The position numbers and the translations under genes were made by a program. A DNA stretch of 64,000 nt from Methylobacterium tardum (GTDB taxonomy: Bacteria > Pseudomonadota > Alphaproteobacteria > Rhizobiales > Beijerinckiaceae): positions 1,305,501-1,369,500 of the forward strand of contig NZ_CP097484.1 in the NCBI RefSeq assembly GCF_023546765.1. The letters are read 5' to 3'. The notes beneath the pieces were generated by a model. It saw nothing but the letters and a program-made list of their open reading frames with translations, was not told the DNA's origin and did no database searches. Shown here piece by piece: positions 20,620-29,250 of the stretch (position 1 is its first letter; each line of letters begins with the position of its first letter).

Positions 20620-20786
20620 TGTCAAGCGAACCAAAGTATTCTGATCCGTTCTTGCTAAGTGCTTGTTTTTTCGAGCCTCAGCATCCGAATGCGACGCGAT
20701 CCTTCGCGAAAACCGAAGCATACCCACCCCCAACGCGACGAATACCAGCCACTCCGCCGCTGGTCCGACACAGTACAGCGCAAAAG

Positions 20787-20815
20787 AAAAGGCCCCGGAG
20801 AAATCGGGGCCTTTT
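20787..20815 (-). terminator. Terminator after tniQ
   Basis: An 11-bp perfect stem, AAAAGGCCCCG / CGGGGCCTTTT, with a 7-nt loop lies three bases beyond the tniQ stop codon. A T-rich stretch follows on the minus strand. The A and T flanks mean it can act in both directions, so it would also block read-through from the truncated host gene into the transposase genes. Confidence 0.85.
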
Positions 20816-20817
20816 GC

Positions 20818-22686
20818 TTATCGCTCAATTTTATTTCGCTTTTCCGCCCGAGGCCCAATGATTGGTATTGCGTCCCTCCAATAAAAATTGGCCCGGGCAA
20901 CATCTTTTGCAATTGCGGGCCGACATTTCTTAACGGCATACCAAACACGTCGGTACCGCAAGCGACTATAGCCGGCAAGCTCCGCCGCTGAAACGTAAGT
21001 GTGATTGAACGCCTCAAAGCTATCGCGCTCGATACATCGCACAACATTGCGAGCGAGCGGATGAACCGACATAGTCGATGTTAAATAATTTTTCTCTATC
21101 AGAGCAGCGACAATCGTAGGGTTGACCCACAGAACACTGCGCGCCATTTCCATTGTGACAGCGTCGCCGTCTTCGAGAAGACGATAGGCAACCTCGTTGG
21201 GATCGACAAAAATGGAACTCAGCCCATCTAGTTCCGAATGAATGGCCACACGCTTAAGCTTCTTGTCCGATATAAGCTTTATCACATCGATTAAATTGCA
21301 CCGTGCGCGCCTCGAAGCGGCTGCGATGGGGAACATGACTTTGGATATGATGGAGACTGGCTCGATCCCATCACTAAGTCGCGCGAGGAATTGATCGATA
21401 TCATCGCGTGAGAAAGCGTTGAGTTTTTGATTGCGCTTTCCCCGATTTTTGATCCGTGGTTGTATAAAACCGTGTTCGGCGATAAGATTAGCCTGAGCGA
21501 GGCTGGTCCCGAGATATCGTCGGACCTCATTTAACGGAACGCTGTCCGTATGAGCCTCGAGAAGCGCACGGCCGCTCTCGACCTCGAAGGTCACGAGGTT
21601 ATCCGGGATCTGCGCATGATCCGGTCGGATCAACCCTGCGGCAGCCAGGATTCTCCTGAGCCGCGCAGGATGGCGTCCTGTCTCGCGAGCTGCGGACGTG
21701 ATCGAATGATAGACGCGTGTTTCGACCGGTTGCTGGAGTATGATGTCACCCGGCCCAACGGGCATGATTTCGGCGATCTGGCGGCGAACCATATCGCGGA
21801 CTGGCGCGAAGATGGACTCGTTCTGTCTGAGGGAGAGCGACTGATAGAGGACGCCGAAGACGCCGGGCGGCCCTTCCGATCCGTGGGGCTTGAAGACGTG
21901 GCGTCGGTAGACGTCGGAGAGAACCTCTTGAATGGCCGTTTCCCCTCCGCGTGCAATGGTGCAACCGACATCGCCGGCGTGGTGCAGCGCGCTCTCGGAT
22001 AGGCTCTTCATCTTGGCTTTCGCGCCGACGGTGATGAGTGCGCCGAGGAGTTCACACGTCGCGGTGGCGGCGTACAGATCGAGTTGGTCGAGCCAGGGTG
22101 CGCCCGTTGGCTTGCCCGTCAACCGATCGACAACATAGCGCTCCAGCGACGACGGCGCGCGGGCGAGCGGCAACTTGGCAGCCTGTAAAATTTCAGCAGC
22201 ACGTCCCTGAAGAAGCCGGGTGAAGTCGTGCGTGGACGTTCGCGCGCCCTCTGCGATCTGAATGAGGGCGCGGTGGTGATCCAGGCATGTTCTGATGACT
22301 GAGAGCTGCCAGAGCGTCCTGCCGTAAGGCGCGGGTTCGCCCGTGCGCGCAGCGGCTTCGATGTCGTCCCGGGCGCAGAGCGGACACACGTGGACTTTCG
22401 TGCGCCGGAGCAGTTTATGGGATAAGCGCTCAGGGCCCAGAAGGAAGTTTGAGCCATCTGCTCGAAGGCTGGCGCGTTCGAGCATCTCGACGGGCGTTCC
22501 GGTCAGAGCGCTGAGTTTTGTCAGCGCTGCAGGCTCGCCGTCGACGCAGTCCTGGAACGTGAAGCCCATGTCGAGGCAGAACTCACGGGCGGTCCCAGCA
22601 CCGTTGTGAACGGCCAATCGGGAGATCCAGCTGGGGACGGACTCGTCAGCCTTGAGGTCAAAGCGCAGGACGAGGGGCGGCGTCAC
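20818..22686 (-). CDS. tniQ: TniQ/TnsD-family target-selection protein
   Basis: This 622-residue protein begins with the TniQ pattern VPSWISRLAVHNGAG. It has a zinc-binding set of Cys101, Cys104, Cys134 and His137 (VCPLC ... RTCLDHH), then a long C-terminal part with several possible helix-turn-helix segments (such as PIAAASRRARCNLIDVIKL and SAAELAGYSRLRYRRVWYA). In Tn7-like elements such proteins bind the attachment site and recruit TnsC. The length is that of TnsD-like members rather than short TniQ. The start overlaps the tnsC stop by 4 bases. The 3' half is visibly poorer in GC than its neighbours. Confidence 0.88.
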   Translation of the reverse strand: MTPPLVLRFDLKADESVPSWISRLAVHNGAGTAREFCLDMGFTFQDCVDGEPAALTKLSALTGTPVEMLERASLRADGSNFLLGPERLSHKLLRRTKVHVCPLCARDDIEAAARTGEPAPYGRTLWQLSVIRTCLDHHRALIQIAEGARTSTHDFTRLLQGRAAEILQAAKLPLARAPSSLERYVVDRLTGKPTGAPWLDQLDLYAATATCELLGALITVGAKAKMKSLSESALHHAGDVGCTIARGGETAIQEVLSDVYRRHVFKPHGSEGPPGVFGVLYQSLSLRQNESIFAPVRDMVRRQIAEIMPVGPGDIILQQPVETRVYHSITSAARETGRHPARLRRILAAAGLIRPDHAQIPDNLVTFEVESGRALLEAHTDSVPLNEVRRYLGTSLAQANLIAEHGFIQPRIKNRGKRNQKLNAFSRDDIDQFLARLSDGIEPVSIISKVMFPIAAASRRARCNLIDVIKLISDKKLKRVAIHSELDGLSSIFVDPNEVAYRLLEDGDAVTMEMARSVLWVNPTIVAALIEKNYLTSTMSVHPLARNVVRCIERDSFEAFNHTYVSAAELAGYSRLRYRRVWYAVKKCRPAIAKDVARANFYWRDAIPIIGPRAEKRNKIER

Positions 22687-23825
22687 GACGGTCCCCCCAT
22701 TGCACCTGTCTGGGTGTTTCGGTCCTTCGCGGCATCGAGGATGACGGTAGGCCCGGCGATGCGGATCGTAATCCAGTCGCGGCTGACGAACGGGTTTTCC
22801 TCGTCGGTGCAGCCGAGAAGGCCTCTGTACGCCTCCGCGAAGTGGTTGAGCGTGAGCGTGCCATCGGGCCCGACCTGCTGCGGATCACCGACGTCGATCT
22901 CGTCGTCGTGCCGGTCGAGAGCGAGGTAATCGGGCCGAAGCGCGGTCTGGATGGCCTCATGGGTGAGTGCGATGGCGACCCCCCACTGATTGCATGCCGC
23001 GTGGATGAGACGGGGTGCGAGGTTCGTCGCGATGTCGGCCTCGACGATGAGATCCGCTACCGCGGCGAGCTTGGTGACCATGGCCGCGATCACGGCGTTA
23101 TCGCCCGGCATTGTAAGGGAGTCGATGTGTATGAATTGAGCGCGGCGTTCGAGTTGACGGTCGCGGTGGATGAAATCCGCGACCTTCGGCAAGCCGCAGA
23201 CGATGATGGACACACGCCACGTGAGATTGTTAATCAGGTTCTTGATCGTGTCGGAGACTTTATTGATCTCGTCCGAGTTCAGCTTTCGGGTGATGTGCTG
23301 CATCTCGTCGAAGACGACGATGAGCTTGTTGCCCCTATCCAAGCGACGCCGCACGCGCTCCCAGACTAGGTTCTCCAAGAGCTCGCGTTCGAGCGGGTAG
23401 CCGGTTGCGTGGAGGACTTCGCGCCCGAGGAGCTTGAGCGTGCACGGCGAGGGGACGTTGACGACGACGACGGGGCTGTCCGGTCCCGCGAGGTCCTGTC
23501 CCTCGAGCGCGGGATGTCGACGCAGGGTGCGCATCAGGCGGCGTGACTTGCCGGCACCGCTCTCCCCGGTGATGACGAGGATCCGCCCTTCGGCCCGGTT
23601 CGTCCGGCTGTAGGGCAGGGCAGTATTGGCGCGCATGCCGGCGTTCAGAATGAGTTTTGTCAGCGCCTTCATGCACACGGCGTCACCGGGCGAAGTCACG
23701 TATTTCCCGCGAACCTGCTCAAGCAGTTCCAGGGTTTGATGGCCCTCCGCGCTCAGAAAGTTGCGCAGATCGACGGATGGGTCGGCGGATGGGTCGGTGG
23801 CGTCGTCGTCAACTGTGTCGGACAT
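22683..23825 (-). CDS. tnsC: TnsC-like AAA+ transposition regulator
   Basis: This 380-residue ATPase has Walker A GESGAGKS at residues 87-94 and Walker B LIVVFDEMQH with Asp173 and Glu174, then a sensor-like SIIVCGLP segment. This matches TniB/TnsC proteins, which form filaments on target DNA and link the target selector with the transposase. ATG at 23,825 is preceded by GAGGATCC. A longer frame adds an arginine-rich stretch that overlaps the tnsB end region and is rejected. It is cotranscribed with tnsB (76 bases upstream) and overlaps tniQ. Confidence 0.88.
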   Translation of the reverse strand: MSDTVDDDATDPSADPSVDLRNFLSAEGHQTLELLEQVRGKYVTSPGDAVCMKALTKLILNAGMRANTALPYSRTNRAEGRILVITGESGAGKSRRLMRTLRRHPALEGQDLAGPDSPVVVVNVPSPCTLKLLGREVLHATGYPLERELLENLVWERVRRRLDRGNKLIVVFDEMQHITRKLNSDEINKVSDTIKNLINNLTWRVSIIVCGLPKVADFIHRDRQLERRAQFIHIDSLTMPGDNAVIAAMVTKLAAVADLIVEADIATNLAPRLIHAACNQWGVAIALTHEAIQTALRPDYLALDRHDDEIDVGDPQQVGPDGTLTLNHFAEAYRGLLGCTDEENPFVSRDWITIRIAGPTVILDAAKDRNTQTGAMGGPS

Positions 23826-23901
23826 CAGGGATCCTCGAAGAAAGTGAGGGCGGAATGAATGAAAAGGCCCGCACGAAAGCGTGCGGGCCCCTGTCGAAGC
23901 G

Positions 23902-26166
23902 TCAGTCCTCGAGATCGACGATCGGCGGCTTCCGCGGCGGCGTACTCCCCGCATCGGGCTGGGCCGGCCGCGGGCGTGACCGGTTTGGGCGGCGCTCGGG
24001 TACGGCGGGAGGCGGGGTATCCGGCGGGCCCACGTAGGGCGCACCGCCGGTCGGGATTACGCCGTCGAGCGGGTTGGCGGCGGTCCGGCCGGCGAAGTCG
24101 GCGTCAGTCGGGATCGTGAAGTCGCGCAAGCTGCGCTCGGCCCGGGCGATGTCCTCGGGCTCGGCGAACCGGGTGAGGAAGTGCGCGGCCTTCTCGGCGG
24201 CCGTGGCCCTTGCCCCGATCGTGCGCAGCGCCTCGTTCACGATGGGTTGGGTGAGCGCGGCCTGATCGGCGAAGCGTTTCGCCAACATCTCGCACAGCGC
24301 CCTGTGATCGGCGAGGCGGACACCGTCGAAGCCGGAGGTCGCCGCGCGGGCCTCGTGCCACGTGCCATCGATCGCGACCGAGATCGCGCCGATATCAAGC
24401 GGGTCGAGCCGGATGTCGACCTGGATCTTGCCACGCTTCAGGTAGAGCACCTGCAGGACGTCGGCCCGGTAATCCAGGCCCATGATCTGTAGGCCGTGAC
24501 GGCCCAGGGTCCGGGTCAGGCGCAGGCCGAAGACGGACCGCCGTTCGTTGCGCCCGGGCACGGGCAGGATGCCGTAATGCCCCGTGAGCCGCGTCCAGGC
24601 GTCGGCCGGGGTTTCGCCGCCCAGCCCCGCATGGGGCGTGAGGTGGTAGATGTCGAGGGCGTACCGGACGGCGAGGAGGACGAACTGCTCGACGGTGATG
24701 CTAGCGCGCTCCTGCGCCGGGTAATCTCCGCGCTCGACCTTGTTCGAAAAAGCTTGGCCCGTGAACTCGCGCACGAGTTGCAGGCTGAGCGTCTTGAACA
24801 ACCTCTCGATCGTCCCGCGCAGATGCGGCAGCCCGGCGGGCGGGATGTCGTGGGTGCTGCCGAGGCCGATTACCGCGAGGTGGAAGTCCTCGGCGATGAA
24901 AGAGCCGCCGCTGTCCGTGACCACGTCTTCGGGGCGCAGCGCCATATGCTGCCACGACGAGAGCGCCCCGGCGGCCGCGGCGAGGTGGGCCTTGTCGGAG
25001 ACGACCATCTCCAGGGTCGAGAGCGCGTTGCGGACCGACGCGGTCTGGTCCACGCGCATTCCGACGATACACCGCGTGGCGACGTCGATGGCCACGCATA
25101 GGAACCACCTCCGTTTCTTCAGGTCTGCAAGTTGTTCGTCCGAGAGATCTGCTAGCAGGTCGGTTTGGGACAGCAGGAAGAAGAGGTCGAGCTTCCACTC
25201 GTCCATCTCGATGCGCTGACCGGGGCGGATGGCCTCAGCCTGTCCTTGGATGAACCTGTGCTTGCGCGTGGCGCGATCGACGCCGAGCCTCTTGGCCTCG
25301 ACCAGGAACATGTCGAGCGCGTCGATCCGCCGGGCGAGCGTCTTGTCCGAGGGCACGGGGTAGGGCGCGAGCCCGTCCGCGACCCGGGCGTCGTTCAAGG
25401 CGTTGAGTGCCGCCCGCATCTTTCGGTGGCACAGCGCCTTTGAGCGCTTGTGCTCGGCCGCGTACTGAGCGGCGTATTCTTGCAGGATCCGCTCGACCTC
25501 TGGATGGAAGCGCGGTTTGCGGTTGCCACAGCGGTTGGTCTTCGGCCGGAGCGCCAGGGCGTTGCGACCGGCCGCCTCGTAGTTCTCCAGGTGCGTCTTG
25601 AACGTCTCGACGCTCGGCCCGTTGTAGCCCGCCGCCGGGCTTCCCGCCCGGGGCTTGCGCGGTTGCGCCGGCTCGCCGTCCTTACCCGGTGGTCGGGTTC
25701 GCGCGTCGGCCCGGGCCTGGATCGTCTGGCCGATCTTTTCCAGCGCTTGCGCGATGCCGGCATTCGATCGGGGCTCCGGTCCCGAGCGCTCGCGGCGCGG
25801 CTTGTCGGCGTTCTCGGCGTACCAAGCGGCCTCCCATTTGAGGAACTCGGTGATCCATTCCAGATACCACGCGACTTTTTTCTGGTGATCGAGTGGCAGG
25901 TCCGCGAATGCAGTCGCCCCCGCTGTCATCTGTGTGCGCACCGAGATCGCGCCGAAGGCGTTCGCCTTGAACTCGACGCGTCCAGCCATCGACAGCGCGG
26001 CGAGCTGGGCGTGGCCAAAGCCTTCGTGCAGGCCGGTGAGGGTATTCTGGAAGACGTGACCGTCCGGGCTGTCGCCGACTTTGCGGAATGCAACGCCGTC
26101 TATGGAGACGGCATCATGGGGGCCGATGCGCAGGGGCGCGCCGTTGGGATCGGTGGCGGGGATCAT
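23902..26166 (-). CDS. tnsB: TnsB-like DDE transposase
   Basis: This 754-residue transposase has an rve/Mu-type catalytic core. The triad is Asp322 (RIEMDEWKLD), Asp418 (VVTDSGGSF) and Glu454 (GTIERLFKTL), with 35 residues between the last two, the classical DD35E spacing. N-terminal DNA-binding domains precede it, and a Mu-type C-terminal barrel follows. The last about 60 residues are proline-rich, which may include the TnsC-contacting tail. The start overlaps the tnsA stop by four bases, so the two subunits are probably made in balance. TnsB joins the 3' transposon ends to target DNA. Confidence 0.92.
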   Translation of the reverse strand: MIPATDPNGAPLRIGPHDAVSIDGVAFRKVGDSPDGHVFQNTLTGLHEGFGHAQLAALSMAGRVEFKANAFGAISVRTQMTAGATAFADLPLDHQKKVAWYLEWITEFLKWEAAWYAENADKPRRERSGPEPRSNAGIAQALEKIGQTIQARADARTRPPGKDGEPAQPRKPRAGSPAAGYNGPSVETFKTHLENYEAAGRNALALRPKTNRCGNRKPRFHPEVERILQEYAAQYAAEHKRSKALCHRKMRAALNALNDARVADGLAPYPVPSDKTLARRIDALDMFLVEAKRLGVDRATRKHRFIQGQAEAIRPGQRIEMDEWKLDLFFLLSQTDLLADLSDEQLADLKKRRWFLCVAIDVATRCIVGMRVDQTASVRNALSTLEMVVSDKAHLAAAAGALSSWQHMALRPEDVVTDSGGSFIAEDFHLAVIGLGSTHDIPPAGLPHLRGTIERLFKTLSLQLVREFTGQAFSNKVERGDYPAQERASITVEQFVLLAVRYALDIYHLTPHAGLGGETPADAWTRLTGHYGILPVPGRNERRSVFGLRLTRTLGRHGLQIMGLDYRADVLQVLYLKRGKIQVDIRLDPLDIGAISVAIDGTWHEARAATSGFDGVRLADHRALCEMLAKRFADQAALTQPIVNEALRTIGARATAAEKAAHFLTRFAEPEDIARAERSLRDFTIPTDADFAGRTAANPLDGVIPTGGAPYVGPPDTPPPAVPERRPNRSRPRPAQPDAGSTPPRKPPIVDLED

Positions 26167-26936
26167 CGGGCCACCTCCGCGATGCGCTCGGCCACGACGG
26201 TGACGTGAGACGGGTAATCGATCCGCTCGTCAGCGGTGAGCAGGAGCGCGCGCTGGGCGATCAGCCGGACGATCGCCCGGAATGCCGCCGCGCCGTGCAT
26301 GCTGGCCGCGACAAGGTCCTTGATGACGACCGTGCCCTTGATCTCCGTGAGGAGGTCGAGGACGGCTCGGTCGGCGGCGTTGGGGAGATCTCTACGCACG
26401 GCGTGGATGAGACGCGCGTTGGATATCATCGCTGGCGAGAGTGTTCGTTCGGTGTAGAGGGTTACGCCATCGGCGATCGTCTCCGGGATCTGCGGCGCGA
26501 TGTGGCGCAGGAACCCGTCGACGTCGTGCTTGCGCGCGTGGCGCTCGTCCTTGACGTCGTAGAAGATCCGTCGACCGTCGGCGAATTCGGCGAGGATGTC
26601 GAACGTGTGAAGACGCTGCACGCCCTCGCGGTCGATGTATGGGACCGCAGGCGGCTGTTCCCGGATCCGGACGATCTCCGGAAGTGTCGCGAGCCAGAGC
26701 AGAACGCTCTTCTCGATGCTGCTCTCGATGTCGACTTGGCGCATCTCGCGGATGGAGACGAAGCTGCCGCGCATCGATCCTTTCGACCGCAAGCTGATGT
26801 TGCGCGACGCGAGTGAAGGCAGCGGTGGCGTGAAAGGTCTGGCGTTCTCGTCCGGCGGCAAGGATGCGGGTACGACCACGGAGCCGGTGGCGTCGGAGCG
26901 TGTGGGGTTTGGTTCGTCGAACATGGGTATCCTCAT
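26163..26936 (-). CDS. tnsA: TnsA-like endonuclease
   Basis: This 257-residue protein has the TnsA nuclease pattern: Glu71 in VDIESSIEKS, Asp113 in LHTFDILAEF and Asp127-x-Lys129 in IFYDVKDE. This matches the restriction-endonuclease-like active site that cuts the 5' transposon ends, allowing cut-and-paste instead of cointegrate transposition. The C-terminal part (about residues 190-257) looks helical, as in the TnsC-binding winged-helix domain. It is the first gene of the operon and overlaps tnsB. ATG at 26,936 is used. The internal ATG four codons later is also possible. Confidence 0.88.
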   Translation of the reverse strand: MRIPMFDEPNPTRSDATGSVVVPASLPPDENARPFTPPLPSLASRNISLRSKGSMRGSFVSIREMRQVDIESSIEKSVLLWLATLPEIVRIREQPPAVPYIDREGVQRLHTFDILAEFADGRRIFYDVKDERHARKHDVDGFLRHIAPQIPETIADGVTLYTERTLSPAMISNARLIHAVRRDLPNAADRAVLDLLTEIKGTVVIKDLVAASMHGAAAFRAIVRLIAQRALLLTADERIDYPSHVTVVAERIAEVAR

Positions 26937-27549
26937 TCATCGATGAGCCCTGCCGTCGGGCAGGGCCGGGGACGAAGCGGACAGCCGTCACCGATCCGCG
27001 CTCATGCGCGGGTCGATGAGGTGGATCGCTCCGTTTCAGGGATGCTGAGGATGCTGGGTCTCAGGTGCGGGCACTTGCATCGCTGTCATCGACATGCGAT
27101 TTTCCAGCCCGTGCCAGCCCCGTGCGATTCCTCGCACCGGTTGACGCAGCATCCTCGTGATGTGTGGGCCGCCGACGCTCGGCCAGGGGTGGTTTAGTCG
27201 GTGGATCGATAAGACCGCTTGGGACGTCCGATTGCCGTCGAACGTTTCCAAGCGGTCAGCGGTCAGAGATCGACATACTGCGCTCCTCTTTAGTCCGGCT
27301 GGCCCGATGCCGCCGTTCGTTTGCGAACCATAAGCGTATCGCAAGGACGAGGACTAGACCCCAGCGATGGCCGAAGACGGGCCCGGGGGCTCATCATGCC
27401 CTGCGTCCAGCGCGCGAATCGCTTTGATTGCAAAGGGTTATCGTTCGCCCCGCATGGGATCTAAGTCTTTGATCCGACTCGATCCTCTCGCACGAAACAG
27501 CCGATTTCCCACTTTGGGAATCGCCGAATCGCGGTCGGTAACGTGCGAT
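26937..27549. promoter_or_regulatory. Upstream region of tnsA, candidate transposon end
   Basis: There is no credible gene. It must hold the tnsA promoter. Repeats are dense. GTGCGA-TTCC-TCGCAC (27,122-27,137) and GTTCG-TTTG-CGAAC (27,316-27,329) are small perfect hairpins. GAATCGC or its complement occurs at 27,124, 27,416, 27,518, 27,526, 27,545 and 27,557. GCGAACCA at 27,323-27,330 is also found 6 bases inside the other end (20,626-20,633). Confidence 0.45.
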
Positions 27550-27563
27550 TCACCATGAATCGC
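27416..27563. repeat. Cluster of GAATCGC heptamers
   Basis: Five copies of GAATCGC/GCGATTC lie within 148 bp: 27,416-27,422, 27,518-27,524, 27,526-27,532, 27,545-27,551 (inverted) and 27,557-27,563. The last two form the hairpin GCGATTC-ACCAT-GAATCGC. Multiple short sites of one sequence near the tnsA side are what TnsB binding sites look like, but this role is inferred. Confidence 0.6.
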
Positions 27564-27849
27564 CGGGTCTGACGGCTACCATCGGACCCTCCGGACGGGT
27601 CGCAAGACGAGGCCTGGATGAGTATGCCGGCTCCCGCACGGCCTGAATGATCAGGATTGCGAGAAGGACGATGCCGATCTCGATCAGGAGGTAGCCCGCG
27701 AGGTAGGCGTGCCAGCGCGCCAATTGACCTTCCAGCGCTTCGACGGCTTCACTGGCTGTGGCGTGGACTGCGGCATCAATCGCCGCGGCCTGCGATGTCG
27801 TGAAGCCCGCCCCTGTCAGACGGGCGGCATGATCGGTGACGATCCGCAT
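27550..27849 (-). CDS. Small coiled-coil protein with C-terminal membrane helix
   Basis: This 99-residue protein starts MRIVTDHAARLTGAGFTTSQ and continues with an alanine- and glutamate-rich helix (AAAIDAAVHATASEAVEALEG). It then has one membrane segment (about residues 50-70, YLLIEIGIVLLAILIIQ) and a basic tail. The layout recalls DUF1640/CCDC90-type tail-anchored coiled-coil proteins. The ATG at 27,849 lies only 4 bases beyond the stop of the exonuclease gene, so both are probably one operon. The stop codon falls inside the GAATCGC hairpin. Function unknown. Confidence 0.65.
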   Translation of the reverse strand: MRIVTDHAARLTGAGFTTSQAAAIDAAVHATASEAVEALEGQLARWHAYLAGYLLIEIGIVLLAILIIQAVREPAYSSRPRLATRPEGPMVAVRPGDSW

Positions 27850-27853
27850 GGCG

Positions 27854-28741
27854 CTACACCCGACCGGAGAAGCGGTCGTAGGGGCTGATTGGGACGATCG
27901 GTATATCGGCGTCGTGCCGATAGACTTCGAGCCGCAGCCAGGCCAGTTCAGAAGCGACCTCCTCCTCGGGCAGGTCTTTGTACCAGCACCGCATTTGGCT
28001 CTTGCCACCATCATCCCAGCGGTATCGGCGCGCCTTCAAGGCATCCTTCGCCTCAAAGGGCGCACGCACGGCCTTCACGCGGTAAAGCGGCGCAAACGCC
28101 TGGTCCAACAGATGGCTGAAGCCGGTACGACCCGACCGGGGCAGGGGCCGTGACAGGATCTCCAGCGTCGCTTGGCAATCATCGACCGCGCGATGCGCGG
28201 CGTAGATCAGGCCGAAGTCGTTGGCGATGTAGCACAGCTTACCGCCCATCCCCTCGGCGGCCCACGGGACCTGCACGAGCGAGCAACCCCACGGCTTGCT
28301 CGCCAGCGCCGGGCAGACGTCCTCAGCGAACGGCCGGTCAAATCCGGCGTTGTGCGCCACGATCAGGTCCGCGCGCTCGACCATGGCGTCGACGCGCGAG
28401 CGTTCGATCATGTGGCCTTCGACCATTGCGGCATCGATGCCCGTGAGCCGCGTGATCTCCGGCAAGATCTCCCCGAAGGGCTGTTGATACGAATGATACG
28501 GCTCGCCCGCCGACACCAAGCGTCCGTCCACAGTGTAGGTGAATGGCAACGCCCCGAGTTCGATGACTTCGTGGTATGCGGGATCAAGACCAGTGGTCTC
28601 GAGGTCGATGAGGAGACCGTGCCGGACCTCGGCGTCGCCGGGGTGTTCGAACACGCGTCGGGGGTGATGTCTGCGTAGCACGCGATAGTCGGGACTGCGC
28701 TCCAGCGCGGCCGCGACGAGTTCAGGATCGATGTCGAGCAT
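27854..28741 (-). CDS. DEDDh 3'-5' exonuclease (DnaQ-like)
   Basis: This 295-residue protein has a DnaQ-type exonuclease core with the five catalytic residues visible: Asp46 and Glu48 (LLIDLETTGLD), Asp135 (HNAGFDRPF), His183 and Asp188 (HRAVDDCQAT). A C-terminal domain of about 80 residues follows (DALKARRYRWDDGGKSQ and LPEEEVASELAWLRLEVY), as in many plasmid- or island-borne exonucleases. ATG at 28,741 has AGGAGCG upstream. It degrades DNA or RNA 3' ends. Whether it proofreads, repairs or defends is unknown. It is the first gene of a two-gene unit next to the Tn7-like element. Confidence 0.85.
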   Translation of the reverse strand: MLDIDPELVAAALERSPDYRVLRRHHPRRVFEHPGDAEVRHGLLIDLETTGLDPAYHEVIELGALPFTYTVDGRLVSAGEPYHSYQQPFGEILPEITRLTGIDAAMVEGHMIERSRVDAMVERADLIVAHNAGFDRPFAEDVCPALASKPWGCSLVQVPWAAEGMGGKLCYIANDFGLIYAAHRAVDDCQATLEILSRPLPRSGRTGFSHLLDQAFAPLYRVKAVRAPFEAKDALKARRYRWDDGGKSQMRCWYKDLPEEEVASELAWLRLEVYRHDADIPIVPISPYDRFSGRV

Positions 28742-28853
28742 GAGATTTGCGCTCCTGTGTGAGGTGCGCCTCGAACATAGGTTATGCCCCGCTAAAACGA
28801 CACATTTTGTGTTGTTTCGATCGATCACGTTTTCGTGAACGGGGGCGGTATCG

Positions 28854-29120
28854 GTGGAAAAGGAGTTGATCCGAGCTGGACGCGCGCTCCTGGGCTGGTC
28901 CCAGGAAGATCTCGCGCAACATTCGGGTGTGAGCCGGCAGATTATCGCGCGTTTTGAGAACGGCTCGCGTCAACCGCACAGTGCCAATTTGCAGCAGCTG
29001 GTTTCTGCCCTGCGTGCCGCTGGGGTCACCGAGGTTCGTCGCAAGGATGGCTCAGCCGGTGTGATCGCGAGCGCGGAGGCGCTGCAGGCGGCACGGAACG
29101 CTGGAGGCGGGTCGGCCTGA
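28854..29120 (+). CDS. XRE-family helix-turn-helix regulator
   Basis: This 88-residue protein begins at GTG (VEKELIRAGRALLGWSQEDL) and is mainly one Xre/Cro helix-turn-helix domain: SQEDLAQHSGVSRQIIARFENG, with recognition helix SRQIIARFE. A C-terminal alanine-rich tail follows. No ATG is available for a family-length start. It is divergent from the exonuclease operon with 112 bp between them, so it may regulate that operon, itself, or both. Confidence 0.75.
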   Translation: MEKELIRAGRALLGWSQEDLAQHSGVSRQIIARFENGSRQPHSANLQQLVSALRAAGVTEVRRKDGSAGVIASAEALQAARNAGGGSA

Positions 29121-29250
29121 TCGCATCGCGATTGTCAAACACCAGCCGACAAAACCGACTTTTATGCTCGGCGACGCCGTAGAGAAGAGCATGAACGACA
29201 TCTGGCCGGTCAGGAACCGAGCGGCATCGAGGCGAGAGCCCCTGCGCAGA

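Larger units (their letters stand above)
20620..27563 (-). mobile_element. Tn7-like transposon module (tnsA-tnsB-tnsC-tniQ)
   Basis: Four minus-strand genes with the exact content of a Tn7-like core lie in order: TnsA endonuclease, TnsB DDE transposase, TnsC AAA ATPase and a TniQ-family target selector. The left boundary is taken at 20,620, where the EAL reading frame stops matching its family and a sequence starting with TGT begins, as Tn7 ends do. The right boundary is not proven. It is placed provisionally after a cluster of GAATCGC repeats upstream of tnsA. The missing EAL half is not found after it, so either the element is larger or a later rearrangement occurred. No matching terminal repeat was found by eye. 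Confidence 0.65.
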
